Of a stretch of DNA of 64,000 bases, positions 48,340 to 61,900 are shown one piece after another. Source of the DNA: Gyrodactylus bullatarudis (taxonomy: Eukaryota > Platyhelminthes > Monogenea > Gyrodactylidea > Gyrodactylidae); NCBI GenBank assembly GCA_012064415.1, contig SSNU01000071.1, positions 585,005 to 649,004 of the forward strand, in the 5' to 3' direction. A program made the position numbers and the translations under genes. Numbering within the stretch: the first letter of the stretch is position 1; each line of letters opens with the position of its first letter. The notes below the pieces were generated by a model. The model was not told the origin of the DNA. It ran no database searches and saw only the letters and a list, made by a program, of their open reading frames with translations.

Positions 48340-49505
48340 TATACTTCATTAAGATACAATAACCGAGATTTAAGCAACCGAGCAATAGCCGAATTGCCTG
48401 GTTGTTCGTGCACAACCATCAACAACCTTATAAAAAGAAAGGGGTACAAGAAAAAATTATACAAGCGAGGTCCTAAGCCTAAAATTACTAACTTGATGTT
48501 AGGCAAGATCAAAAGAATGATTGGAAAAGATGTAAAGAATTTTTCACAGATAAGAAATGAACTGAATCTCAACATTAGTTTACGAACACTCCAAAATTCT
48601 GTGAGGAAAAACCTTGAATGTCGTTGGAGGAAGGTAAAACAAGTTTGTTTCCTATCTGAAATCGATAAATCGAGATGCCTAAACTGGGTCAAAGGAAAAA
48701 TAAGAGAAAACTTTGATGGGAAAAAAGGCCATATTTTCAGATGAGAAGAAATTCAATTTAGACGTCCCTGATGGCTTTAGTTATCGTTGGCAACCAAAAT
48801 ATTGTTCAAAGTTGCAAACAGTCAAAAGAAATTTTGGTGGTAGCTCAGTTATGGTTTGGGGAGGTATCAGTTATGGAGGGACTCTAAGGCTAGAATTCAT
48901 AAGATCCAAGATGAATTCAGAAACCTATCAAAACGTTCTTGAAAACTCCCTAATACCATTTAAAGAAGTTAAAAGTGAGTTTTACAGACATTTTTTATGA
49001 TAATTGGGTGCAAATATCGTTTCTAATTATTGAGAGGAGGAAAAATAGTTTGTAATCAATGGGGTTGAAGTGTTGATCGTCGGCTGGGAACTAGAAAGAG
49101 GGGCTGGGTTCACTGTTCTCTGGATCCTGGTGGGCCATGGAATGTCTGTAAAACTCACTTTTAACTTATAATTATCTACCTAACTAACTGTAATTACATT
49201 AACCTACTTCCCCATTTAAAGAAAAGATATTAGAAAATGGATTGATTTTTAAGCATTATGACGCGCCTTGTCATCGACCTACTAAAAAGTTTTTAGACCA
49301 AGCTGGTATAAATATCATGGACTGGCCCCCTAGAAGTCCTGATCTCAACCCAATTGAGAACATATCGGAGACTCAGAAAGTTTACACTGTGAACTTTACA
49401 GCAGTACAGAAATATAAAAAAACTGAAAGATGCCATGAATAAAGATTGGAATTCTTATAGAAAAGATGATCTTGATCCCTATCTTATGTCTGTGTATCAA
49501 TGATG
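48340..49505 (+). pseudogene. Tc1-type transposase, disrupted
   Basis: N-terminal helix-turn-helix part (NRAIAELPGC onward, with the GRPR-like RGPKPKI) is followed by a frameshift at an A6 run near 48,721. The next frame holds FSDEKKFNLD with the first catalytic Asp, and SSVMVWGGIS. A 244-bp insertion at 48,968 interrupts the gene. Beyond it come HYDAPCH and SPDLNPIEN with the catalytic Glu of the DDE triad. In the family's usual 'QDNAPCH' the second catalytic Asp falls where this copy has Tyr, so the active site is also damaged. No functional transposase is expected. Confidence 0.88.
48968..49211. repeat. 244-bp insertion nested in the transposase
   Basis: Flanked by a 12-bp direct repeat CCATTTAAAGAA (48,956-48,967 and 49,212-49,223), taken as a target duplication. 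It begins GTTAAAAGTGAGTTTTACAG, and the same 25 bp recur inverted at 49,141-49,165, leaving 46 bp beyond. It is notably GC-richer in the middle (CTGGATCCTGGTGGGCC). No ORF; family unknown. Confidence 0.75.
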
Positions 49506-49993
49506 CATTGATGTCATTGAAAATATAGGGGATTTCTTGAAATAAAAGAGTGAAAACATAAATATTGCGTTTTGTATCTTAATGAAGTATAGTATTTTTG
49601 AATTTTTCAAATACCGTTGAATGAATTTGTAAAAATAACATTATCAAAATGTTGCATGGTTTCTAAAAATTCTATTGATATATGTATGTTTTATTAGAAT
49701 TGGATGTAAAATAAGGAAGTTAAAGGGAAAATTAAAGTGAAAACCTAAATTTTGCGACCACTATATTTAAAATTTGAAACCTACTTTTGACCACAATATC
49801 ACTAAAGAATTAAAAATTATTCAAATAGTCTGGTCAACTTAGACTAAACTAAATTTCTTTTGGACTCTCCAGATGTAACAACAAAAGAAATGAAGTATTA
49901 TCAAAATTTAATTAATCTATGTACAAAATTGAGACACATATAAAGAAGAATAAATTTATAAAAGCGTCTAATTAAAAGTTAGAAAAAATATTT

Positions 49994-52900
49994 TCACAGC
50001 CAGAATTCTTTGTTGGGTAAATCTGGGTGACCAGTCTTGCCAAAGCGTATGGCATCATCAGGATTTGAGATTGATTTAGTAACCTTGGCCTCATGGGTCT
50101 TGTAGTCTCCCTTTTCAAAGGTGAAATGACGACAAAAGTACATCAAGAGAATGACAATCAAGACCAAAATTATGCTGACGACAACTGAAATAAAGAGAAA
50201 AAGTTTATTGGGGAAACAAAAAGTAGTTTGATGATGTTACCATACCTCCGGCTATAGTCCTTCGAACGACCAAAGTTTCATCTTCCACCTGAACAAAATT
50301 TATGTTGTCTGGAATTTGAGGTGATGGCCTGATTTCCAAAGGTTCATTCTCCGGCATTATCTCTTCTATACCGCATTTATATTCTCTGATGGATTCTGTG
50401 AAATTATAATTACAATTAGAAGCGATTAAATTATCTAGATTTTCAGAAAGAAATTCGAATTAAATCAGATTAATTAATTAATTCTAATACGTTTAATTTA
50501 ATTTTCCCTAGGTAAAAGTGTACTTCAGAATGAATTTTGTTTTCCAGTCATTGAAGATTTAGAAGCTTTTTATTACACCTATTTCACTTACACTACATTG
50601 ACTAGGGGATAAATATTTCAGCTTCTATCATGAGAAAATGGCCAAAATTAAATTCAGCAAGATTTTCATCTTGTTATTTCCAGTACATAAATAGATTTTA
50701 TCTATCTTTTGAATTCTCTTGAAGAGTCCATTTAGATTCTGATCTAGGCTAGAAATCGATAATTTGCAAAGTCTATCTCTAATGTGCAATAATCTTGCTT
50801 CATAAATTGAATGAATTTGCGATAGTGATTATTGTACTAGATAAATTCATTGAAAAAATGTTTTATCATTGCGCTTTATTTTGAGGTTTTTTCTGGTGAA
50901 ACAGACAAAATTGACATTTTCGGCTACAGCATAAAATTGGCTCTCTAATGATGGCCCAAGCCTTGCGATATTCTCATTTTTTGATTTCGATGATTTAGCC
51001 CTAGTACTCAGCTGAAACACCCATAAAAAATCCAGCTCTCTCAAGATGAACTAGTTAAAGATGAATTTTGTATTTTCTCAATAACAGAACCCCATTCTCC
51101 TCATATCAGTCTACTTTTAGAGTTTATAGTTATTACATTACACATTTCGGAGGTCTCTTCCCTTGACCCAGAATTCATCATGGATAGATGATGACAAGAA
51201 ATCTCTCGAGAAAAACATTCTCTCATAAGAAATAGATTTTGTTTTCACATTGTTGAAGTACAACAGTGAAAGAAGAAGATGAGAGAAAGAGAGAATCCAT
51301 TTCTCTTTTTTTTTAATGCTCTGGTGAGTCTTTTATCATTTTCTGATATTATTATTGATTAATAATCCATTGTTGTTATTATTATTATGGAGTAACATAT
51401 AATGTATAAATAGTAGTATTGGTTGAGGTTGTAATGAAAATCATCTTCTCTCTTTGACTATAGCTATTATGTTATGTAATATATATAAATGTTATATGTA
51501 ATAATTGTATTATTGGTTGCATTCTCTCTCTTTTTCAAATCTAAAATGTAGAATTCATTTTTCTTTTGTAGTAGTATGTACTTCTGTTCATCAAAAGATT
51601 GAATCTTCAAAGAACGAACTATCCTTCATTTGAACGATAATATTATCGAACTTCATCAAAAGTATTTCTATTATAGGGTTCTGAACTCATGGGGGAAGGT
51701 TAGAGAAAACAGACGTATATTATAGTGATTAACGTTATATTTCGCCAGGTCTCTTCAGACTCTACCCTGGTTGACATGTAAGCCAGATATTTGTGTGCAG
51801 AAGATTTTAGCATCAAAGCTTGGTTTCAAAGGTCACGATGTTCACATAAAAATAAACAGCTGACAAAAATTAAAAATATTCTGAAACCAAATATCCCACT
51901 GCCTCGCGTTAGCCTAACTCAAACGGATAAAAGTGAAAATTATGAGAAGTCGGCTTCATTGATGCAATTTGCAATCAACTCAACCAATGGAAGTGCAAAA
52001 AAATTTAGCACTGTGATAGTATTTTTATGTCAACCAGGGTAGAGTCTGAAGAGACCTGGCGAAATATAACGTTAATCACTATAATATACGTCTGTTTTCT
52101 CTAACCTTCCTCCATGAGTTCAGAACCCAATAATAGAATTATCCTTCACATTTATTCATATTAAACAGGTAGAAGAGAGAAGATGACTCAATAGCCTAGT
52201 GGTCCACTAGAAATCCTCTTCAGGGGTTAGACTATTTTTTGACAATTTCTCCTTCAATTCAGACACAGGTTTCAAAATATAAAGGATTAAGAAAAAAATT
52301 CTCATCGTATCTCTAAAGGTGAAGGAAAAAAAAGAAGGGGAAAGTACACCAATTTTGTATTCGAGTTTTCATGAAAAGGATCAAAATTAATTTGGAGAGA
52401 ATTTGTATTTTTGCGTTTGTACTTAGATAACTGAAGAACTACTGAAAATTGAAGTATTGAATCGTAAAAACCATTAATCCATTTAAAGATTCAAGATTTG
52501 TATAAATTTTATCAACGATCAAATAGGGCGTATGTAATACAAATATGATTTGAATGAGTAAAAAAATTTAGGTAAGTTTTATTAATTAATGTAATTTTAG
52601 ATAATTTTCTACTGAATTCGAAAAAAACTATACTTCCCAATTAAAAGGAATAGAAAATATCTTGGTTAAAAACTAATTAAAAACTAAAATTACCATTGTT
52701 AAATAGGACTCGTGGATCCGGAGGATCAGCAAATGCCATTCTAAACGGAAAGATGTTATTCCATTGGGCTGCGTACATGCAACCATCAAAACCATCTATT
52801 GTTTCCATAGATGTATTCCTGCCAATGAACATGGTATGAGGTCCATCCAAACGAATATCAGAGGTTTCCGATAGATATTCACTGAAATCTTTGACAACTA

Positions 52901-55900
52901 ATGGATATTGATCAACCTATATAAAATAATATATTGAATGTCAAAGCCTAAAACAGATCGTAAATGATTAATTCGGTTAGAATAAGCATTTACAAGTACT
53001 TTGTAGAATATATTTTAAAATAAATTGTTGAAATTACTTGAAAGTAGCTATGTTATATTATTTATTTATGTTACGTTTAATTTAATTTTTATTCTAAATT
53101 AACCTTTCATCTTCATTGATATTCATTTATCTTAGCCTTAAAGTACCAGTGGGTTATTTTTATCATATAGATGTATCATGTTATCCACTCATTATTATAC
53201 ATCTAAGCTTAACGAAATATTTCGTTTATCGCCCATTAGATAGGAAATCTATTAATCTATTGGAATACGCAAAGATATCAACTAAATAATTCGTGAAACA
53301 CGTGCTATAATAATTCAAAGAAATTAATTTTTTTTGAGAATCGTTTTATTGAAAACCTATTACTCCAGGTCAAAGATAAAAAGTAAGATAACAAGCAATC
53401 ACACATGTAGAATTAAAATATAGAATCACCTGAACTCTTTCGGCTAAGCCTACTTTTGATTGGTACCTAAATTTTAAAAATTACCTGTAAGTTCCATTTG
53501 CGTCCGAGATCGTTGCGCCAGGCTTTGACAATATGATGTTGATCATTTGTAAGATCGATATCATAATTTGTAGTTACTTCGAATCTTTTGAAGCCAACAT
53601 CAAATTCAATTGTTATTCCTCCGTTACTATTGATCTTGAGGACAATGTAATTTTGATCACCTTCCCCTTGTAACTGCATCAAGATTCCCTTTTTTGATTT
53701 TGTTTTGAAGCCAATCTGAATGTATTCATCAACTGATGCTAGATTATCTCGACCTTTGACATCAATCATTATCATTGGGCCATAATTAAAAGAGCCGCCA
53801 ACCTCTATCAAATTAATTTTGAATTTTAGGCGTGAAACGAATGTTTAGCTTTATGAAGCTCAACAGTCAGTTTATCACTAGTCTGAACGTTTCAAGATTA
53901 CTTACCTCGACCACAAATATAGCCTCGATAAGGGGTCAGACCGCATTCACATTCATAGTGATCGTAAAACTCGTAGCACTCCCCCCTATTCAAACATGGA
54001 TTTGGGACACACTTTTGGACACAGCCTCGACTCAAACCATAAGTGCTATTTGAAGTGACTTTGGAATATAGATCCTGAATAACACCGTTAATTTTAAGAT
54101 TTGACAGACATCCGACAAAACCTTCTGTGTATGCCTAGATAGTAAGAGAAATATAAATCCAATTTAATACGAAAAAAGGATAATTTGAAAAAAATATTCT
54201 CACCTGAGATGTTCCAATAAAAAGGTTCTGATCAAACTGAAAATATTGAAATGAAATGTCCATCGGCTCATTAATTATCGCCGGTTTCATGTTATCAACA
54301 ATGAGACGAGATTCTTTACGATTTCTCTCAATTCTGACTAAATGCCATTCGTTATTGTCGAGCCAAAGAGGTGATATAACTTCAAGAATCTGAAGACCAT
54401 TTCCAACATCGAAGGCATATCTCAACGAGAGACCATCTAATAATGATATTTGACATTATTTTTAAGGCTAAAAATTCAAAATAGAATTTTCCTAGTCTTT
54501 AACATGGACAGCTACAAGTGTGAATCGATGTTTTAACTTAATAGTATTCAACAGTAGTAATGTTTCAAGAATTTTTTCGAATTATAATTATTAAAAATTG
54601 GCTCGCTTATTGCCTGGTTAAGTCATCCTCTGCTATATGTATTGCTCTTTCAATCACATTTAAAACTATTCTTTGATCAAAACGAACCAATAAACGAATT
54701 AGTTTATGGTGAATGGACCAGTTTTTAATCAGTATTTCTACTACTTCAAAGAAAAGAATCACTTTTATTTATCTCAGCTGGATTGATAATAGAGCTGATT
54801 GTCAGAGTGAGTGAGTCATTGTCAATCTTTTGTGAACATTCATATAAAAGCTTATTATCTATGGAAAATATCGAATAACAAACCTCTGAGACGAATCTCA
54901 AACAAATGACCAGACTTTTTGCCAATATTCTGCATTAAAACTGCATTCTTTATTGTGGTCCGGAACATGAATGATAAATCGAATTCATTTTCTGCAAACA
55001 ACGGGGGCAATTCAATATTTGCATCTCTTTTTCGAAATGTAATTGTATTATCAAAGTTGAGATCTCCATAACAGAGTAGTTCACCAACATTAAAGTCTGC
55101 ATATTTGTCATCAACTAATGTTCCAGTATCACCGAATCTCACTTCCATAACGGGTAAATCCTCCTTGAAAAGATGAAAGAGTGAATTTCATTGGAATCAA
55201 TTGATCAACTAAATTGAGTATATCTATGAATTTATGTTTCCAAAGTCGGCCAACTTTGAGGAATAACTTTTTGCTTATTTTAAATTAAAATTCCCCTGAA
55301 AATCTTGACTGGAACTTGTTCTACCCCTAACTATGTTTTCAATTCTAAGCAAATTTGTTTATTTTCAGGTTGAAATTATAGAATTTTCAATGCAAAATAT
55401 TTTGCAATCTTTTTTTTCTTAATTTTCATAAATTTGAATCTGAAAAGTGATGTTCTTAGTTGAGAGACCCTCTAAAAACATATTAAGAGGTTTTTTCAAC
55501 ATATTCTCCCGTACAGTGACAGTTGGAGATGCTGGCTAAATCAAGAGACCAAAAATTTATCTCAAAGATCGGACACGGCAGGAAAGTAAAAAAATTCAAT
55601 CAAATTAATAAAGATAAATCCAGTTTATGATTTTTACCTTGTAGTCCAAGAGGCCCAGATCACTCTGAAGAATGCCTCTGGGATAAGGTGTGATGTAATC
55701 ACAATTGCAGGTAAGAGAATTTTGGGAGCATTCTTGGGCTACACCACAGGCACATCTTTGAAGACCCGGTACACCTCCACCCCAATAGAATCTCGGTTGA
55801 CCTTTTCGGCCAACCCACCAGCCCCATGCTCGATTACTGTACGAAGTTCCTCCTGTGATAAAAATATTTTAAATCAAATTTTTATATTTTTAAATCTACT

Positions 55901-58900
55901 TAGTTCCTTATAATTACTAATAAAATATTTTTACAAACCTCCAGCTGGTAGGCTAAGCAGACGTGAATTCTGACAACGATAACTTATAGCTTGCTCACAC
56001 CTAACAGATCTGCGAGTAAGTTCGCTGAGGGATTCACGATTAGATTTATCATAGTTGATTGTTCTCTTGTACGAGCCTGGCTCTGGATAACCATCGACCC
56101 GAGTAAACTTCATGCTGTCATGAAACACTCTGGTTATAACCAAATTAGGATCTGGATTTTTTATTATATTTATTAAAAAGATTACACCAAAATAAGCACA
56201 AGACTTACCATTAAAATCACATTCAACCGAAATAGGTTCTAAGACACCAGACCCATCCAAATCTATTGTAATATTATGTTTCTTTTGATAAAGTAGGGAT
56301 AAAAATAAGCCCAACTCTGAGCAAGATGAATAAAGTTCGCTCTGATGACAGACAGCTCCAGCATATCCAGTGTTTGTACAATCGCAAAAGAAGGTATCTC
56401 CATTCTGACTACATGGAGCTTCATGCTTACATGGATTTGGACTGCAATAATCAGTGATTAAACAAGAACCATTGATGATACTATTGCCACGGGAGTCTGC
56501 ATCTAACTTTAACCATTCAACTTCGGAGCCGTCTATGACAATTTGTCTCATGCAACCCTGGAAACTGTAGTATTGCGGACGACCTCCACCAATATACGAA
56601 GTTTTATCGAAGCTAAGCTAAATGAAATGATAATATTTTATTCAATAAAATAAAAAAACATTCCTATTGATCTTGATAGGCATATTATAAAATTTATATC
56701 TCGAATGTACACCTAGTTAATATGAAGATGGGAATTTATGAATTTTTCCATCAAAAAATCGAATTTAATCAAGATTTTTCGGAATCTAGATCATAAACCC
56801 ACTTTCACGATATGGAGAAAAAATTAAATTTTTAATGAAATTATGGCAAATTAGTGCCAAATTCTCATTTTTAAGCCAAGAAATCAAATATCCTGAATCA
56901 GATTTTGAGGGAAAATTGAATTTTTATTTTTGGATCATTTTGACGATTCAAGATTCCTGAAAAATCACGAATGTAATTAAATTTTCATGATGATTATCGG
57001 TTTTCTTGTCTTATTGTGGCATTAAAAATCAACTTTTGATTACTCTCTCACATTGAAATCAACAAAAAGTTTCAACTCAAAATTCAAAAAAATGAGAATT
57101 TGGCGCTACTTCAAGATTTAAGATGAGAGATCTTAAATTCAAAATGAATTACATTGTCAGGAAATTTTTGATTAGTTTTCCGTATCTTCCCATCAATAGT
57201 TAATGAGAGTCCAACTGTATCCATGAGAAATGACAATGAATGCCATAGACCATCAGCAAATGTTCCATTTTTTGCTTCTATATCACTATTATACACCTTG
57301 TAGTTTATCTGATAAAGTTGGGGCATTATGACATCAATTTCAAGGCATCCTGTTACAATGTCCATTCCAATCTAGGAATAAATAGAATTTTACAATACAA
57401 ATGATAACTGGTGGAAGAAGCAATGATGAAATAGAATGGTGAACTCACACACATTCTTCCTAAATTTACAATCTTCTAGGACAAAAGTAACCCTTGAATA
57501 TTTTTGAGATCAATTTATTTTGCCAAAATTGAAATAAAATTATTTAATCATTGTTAAACTAAAATCCTCTGCCTTAAAGCCAATTTACAATTGGAACCAA
57601 ATCTTTTTCTAACTAGGACTTCAATTCATGCTGCTACCATCCTTAAGACCCTCAGAATTAAATCTTACTTCTTTCGCGCCAGACCTTAGATTACTCCTCT
57701 TTAAACATTAGATTTGAACAACAAATTTTTCAACCTACTTTAAAAATCTACTCAAACGACAATACTATGACTTTTTAACATTATTTTATATAAGACCATG
57801 TATCAAAATACTTGTCCACGATAATAATCAAGATTGAAAATCAGAATTTTTTAAAAAGGCCGCTAGATTTTGAATGAATTTTTACTACGTTTTCATAAAA
57901 TTTTTGAATATCTTTCTTGCTGATAAAGCTTCTAGGTTTTTACAATGAAAACAGTAATAGCATGATGTTAGGATCATTTCTGTTAAATTTTGTTAATCTA
58001 ATATGCCTAAAAGAGAATTTAGGGAAAATGGGCAATGCACGACTATGCATGGGATTAAAAACGAATTTTCAGTTTTTTTAGATCTCACACATCATTGTTA
58101 TCAAAATTATATGAGAGAATTTCACGGAAAAATTTGATTTAAAAAATCTCTATAAAAATTGTTCAATAAACAATGTATTTTATCTCATCTTGCCCACGGA
58201 GCATCTTTACTATATAATCTACACCTAATTAATATGAAGATGGGAATTTTTGACTTTTATAAAATTCTTAAATTTTTCATCAAAAAACCAAATTTGATCA
58301 AGATTTTTTGGAATCTAGATCATGAGGTCCTCTTTCACGATACGGAGAAAAAAAATGAGAAAAAATCAATTTTTAAGGAAAATACAATAAATTTGAAATC
58401 TTGAAGTAGCGCCAAATTCCCATTTTTTTAAACTTTGAGTTGAAAATTTTTGTTGATTTCAATGTGAGAGAGTGATCAAAAGTTGATTTTTAGGATCACA
58501 ATAAGACAAAAAAACCGATAATGATAATAAAAATTTTGATAAATTCGTCATTTTTCTGGGATCTTGAAATAGCAAATTTCATCGACTTTCAAATAGGGAA
58601 AATGGTGAAAAATTCAAAATTTGATTTTGACACGATTATGGGGCGATTCTGAAAACCAGATTCAGCATATTTAATATCTTTGACTAATTGTGATCCTAAA
58701 CATCAACTTTTGATCACTCTCTCACATTAAAATCTAAAAAAATTTTCAACTCAAATTTCAAAAAAATGGGATTTTGGCGCTACTTCAAGATTTCAAATTT
58801 ACCGTATTTTCCTTAAAAATTGATTTTTTTTCTCCGTATCGTGAAAGAGGGCCTCATGATCTAGATTCCAAAAAAATTTGATCAAATTCGATTTCTTGAT

Positions 58901-61900
58901 GAAAAATTTAAGAATTTTATAAAAGTCAAAAATTCCCATCTTCATATTAACTAGCTTTATATATCTCGGGCACGATAAATAAAACTGAAACCTTTTAGTT
59001 TGAGCTCTTCTGATCATGTTTTGGTCTCAATATGAATAACTCATATGAAGAACTTCTCAGTATAGAATTCCCCTGCCCCTGGACCGCAGATATCATCTTG
59101 CTTCTTCAATTGAATTTTAGTGTTTTTTTAAATCTAAAAATATCACAGACTGTACCAAATATCCGTAACTATTTTATTAATTTTTTTAATGAAATTTTTT
59201 TAATAGTTTAATTGACTAAAATCAAGTTTTTTCCAAAATATTAGATACTTACATAGACATAATTGAGACCCGAGTCAACAGTTTGATAGTACAAAGTTCC
59301 TCCCTTGTTAAATGTTCTGAACTGGAATGAAAATGAAAGACTTGATTTGCCTCCGTCTCTCGTAATTTTCAGTCTAACCACATATGAGTTTATAAGAGGA
59401 AAAGTCAAGACTGAATTGTCAACAGAGCCAGGCGGACATTTTGTACGATAACTTCCTGATCCTCCCACATTGAAATGACTTATAACCAAATCATTAGTTG
59501 TTGTTATCGGGCCCCACCTAAAATTTTGGACAAGTTTTGATCTTTTTGAATCATATTTTCATGTCAAATTAATGTATTAAATATATTCTGAATGCACCTT
59601 GAAAAAATCCAGTCAATTTGGGAAAAAAAATTTTCTTTCTCTAATATACACTGATTAAATACATCTTCTTCTAGCTTATATTGATCTTTTTAGTAATATA
59701 TGTTCTAGTAACTAATTACACGTGAGAACCGTATTTGTGGAGTGCAAAACTACACCTCCATTCATTTGTTTATATTCAAAGTTTTTCAATAAATAAATAA
59801 ATTGTCATTGTACTTTGAAGTAGATCTATCTAGGCTCATGGTCTAAAATTTCACAAAGTTGAGATTTTTAGATCAATCGATTGAGGTTTAATTAGAAACC
59901 AAGTGTCCATACATAGATAACGTGTGACTGAATGCAACTCATGTAATTATAATTATAGACTAAAGGGGTATTTACAAAACTAGTATGGGTGTTCAATATT
60001 CAAAATTAGTATCTTTTTAAATTGAAAAATCAAATCTAGTATGTCTTTTTATGTAAGTGGATATAACAGTAATTTCAAATTTAGTATGTCCTTGATTTTT
60101 GTTTTCAAATTTATTATGTTTTGCTCAAAATTAGTATGGATTACTAGATTTTATTCATAAATAATCTGTTTTGTTTTCAAACTTTTCATTTTTCTACTTT
60201 GATCTTACATTTTAGTAGCATTTTTCATAGGTATTTTTGCTATGTAATCATGAGCTTCTTCATTAAAAGACATGCTACATTTGATTTTTCAATTTAAAAA
60301 CATACTAATTTTGAATATTGAACATCCATTGGACATACTAGTTTTGCAAATGCCCCTAGACTAAATTAATATTTCTCAATCTTTTATATGGTAAGGGGGA
60401 CACATTAATTTTTCCATTTTAAGGTTTATTTTATATTATTTGGGGGAGCAATGTTCAGTGAATATTCTCATACACAAAAACTAGTGAAGACAAATCAAGA
60501 AATATCCCATTTTGATTTTTTTGTATTTTGAAAACTGTTAACAGTTCAGAAAAGATGCAATTAAATTTAGAGATGTATTAGTCACCTGTAATTATCCTCT
60601 TTCATTTGACTCTAAAATCTACATTCATGAGAAATGTAGAAAAATTGTTTGGGTCAACTTTAATCAGATTTTAAGCCTATAAAAAACAACTACGTCTCCC
60701 CGATACACGATACCATTCTGATTAGAATTTAATTCTCTATCGATTGATCTAAAAATCTCAACTTTTCAAAACAAGACCGATACAAAATAAAAGATATCAA
60801 ATCAAATTTTGTACCAAATCACAGCTCAAGGGAACTCATAAAAAGTCTGTTTTATTAAAATTTATCTGGAGAGCTTACCAGAGAAATTTGTTCTTTGGTG
60901 GAAAACCGAGGGCCTCAAGCCAATCAGTAGTTGATTTCGTCTCATTGGATAAGATATTCAAGACTGCCCTTTGGCTATCTCGAATCATCGAAAGACCATT
61001 GTAGATAAACTCTTCAATGCAACCAATAAAATTACGAGTAACTGAAATTCCACGTTGGTTAGCAAACGATGGTAATCCTCCAAGAGATAGCTTTATTGAA
61101 ATTTTAATCTAGGGAAAACCACCTACTTTACGATTGGAATTGAGCTGTTGAAAGATGGCAGATAAATTCCTCCAAATTGTAATTCTATCAACAGTTATAT
61201 TGATATTCTTCAACTCCCTGATGATATGAACTTCATGCCATTTGTTGTCATCAAGGAGACTGCCACACTCGATACTGTTGTCAGTCTTTTCATTAGTATC
61301 AGGAATCGTACCTAGATTTATGTTAACTTTCAACTTTGCTCGATTTAATTCGATTGTGAAATAATCTTTTTGGCTATCTTCAGTGTGAAATATAAGACCA
61401 GATATTGAAGTTGTTCGAAATCTAAACCTGATCTCGTCTCTTGATGTTTGCAGAGATCTCCCCTTAGAATTTACATTAAAGTCAATCCAGTTGGTTCCAT
61501 CAAAATTTGCAATAAAGGGTTCTTTTTAGAGTTTATTATACTAATTATAATTACTGTATTTGCAACCGAAAAGCTCCATTCTTAGAGATATCAAGCGATG
61601 CCATCTTTGAGGGTTGAGCCGAATGTACCTCGCAATAATCGGGTATGTAAAATTAGTCATTTTAACAGTATTATCGTCAAAGTTTCCGATGAATAATTTT
61701 GGTTCTCCATATTTATCCCGTACTACGGACCATTGAACTGGTTCATCTGCATCTGTATAGTAAACGTAATAATCTTCAACCCATTCTCGAGCACCTCGTC
61801 GACCTTGTGTAGCAACTGAGGTGACAACTTTTCTCTCCAAGAGATCTATCTGAATATATTGTTGATCATCTTGATTTTGGGCCATCCAAGCACCGGCGCC

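Larger units (their letters stand above)
48170..49761 (+). mobile_element. Tc1/mariner-superfamily transposon, defective
   Basis: The element is 1,592 bp, flanked by TA target duplications (48,168-48,169 and 49,762-49,763). Its terminal inverted repeats are about 190 bp each (48,170-48,359 and 49,572-49,761), start at GGTCGCAAAATTTAGG and are nearly identical by eye, which points to recent insertion. Between them lies one transposase gene, now broken by a frameshift and a nested insertion. The bare element without the nested insert would be about 1.35 kb, normal for Tc1-like elements. It lies between UBE2K and the CASPR-like gene. Confidence 0.92.

Noticed and set aside
53467..53811. Separate short genes at each ORF in 49,994-62,271 (minus)
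   Set aside because: All are exons of one CASPR/Nrx-IV gene; phases match at every junction and domain order is canonical.
58159..59017. ORFs reading YKILKFFIKKPNLIKIFWNLDHE on both strands
   Set aside because: They arise from the two arms of a palindromic foldback; the same frame recurs at position 55 with stops elsewhere.
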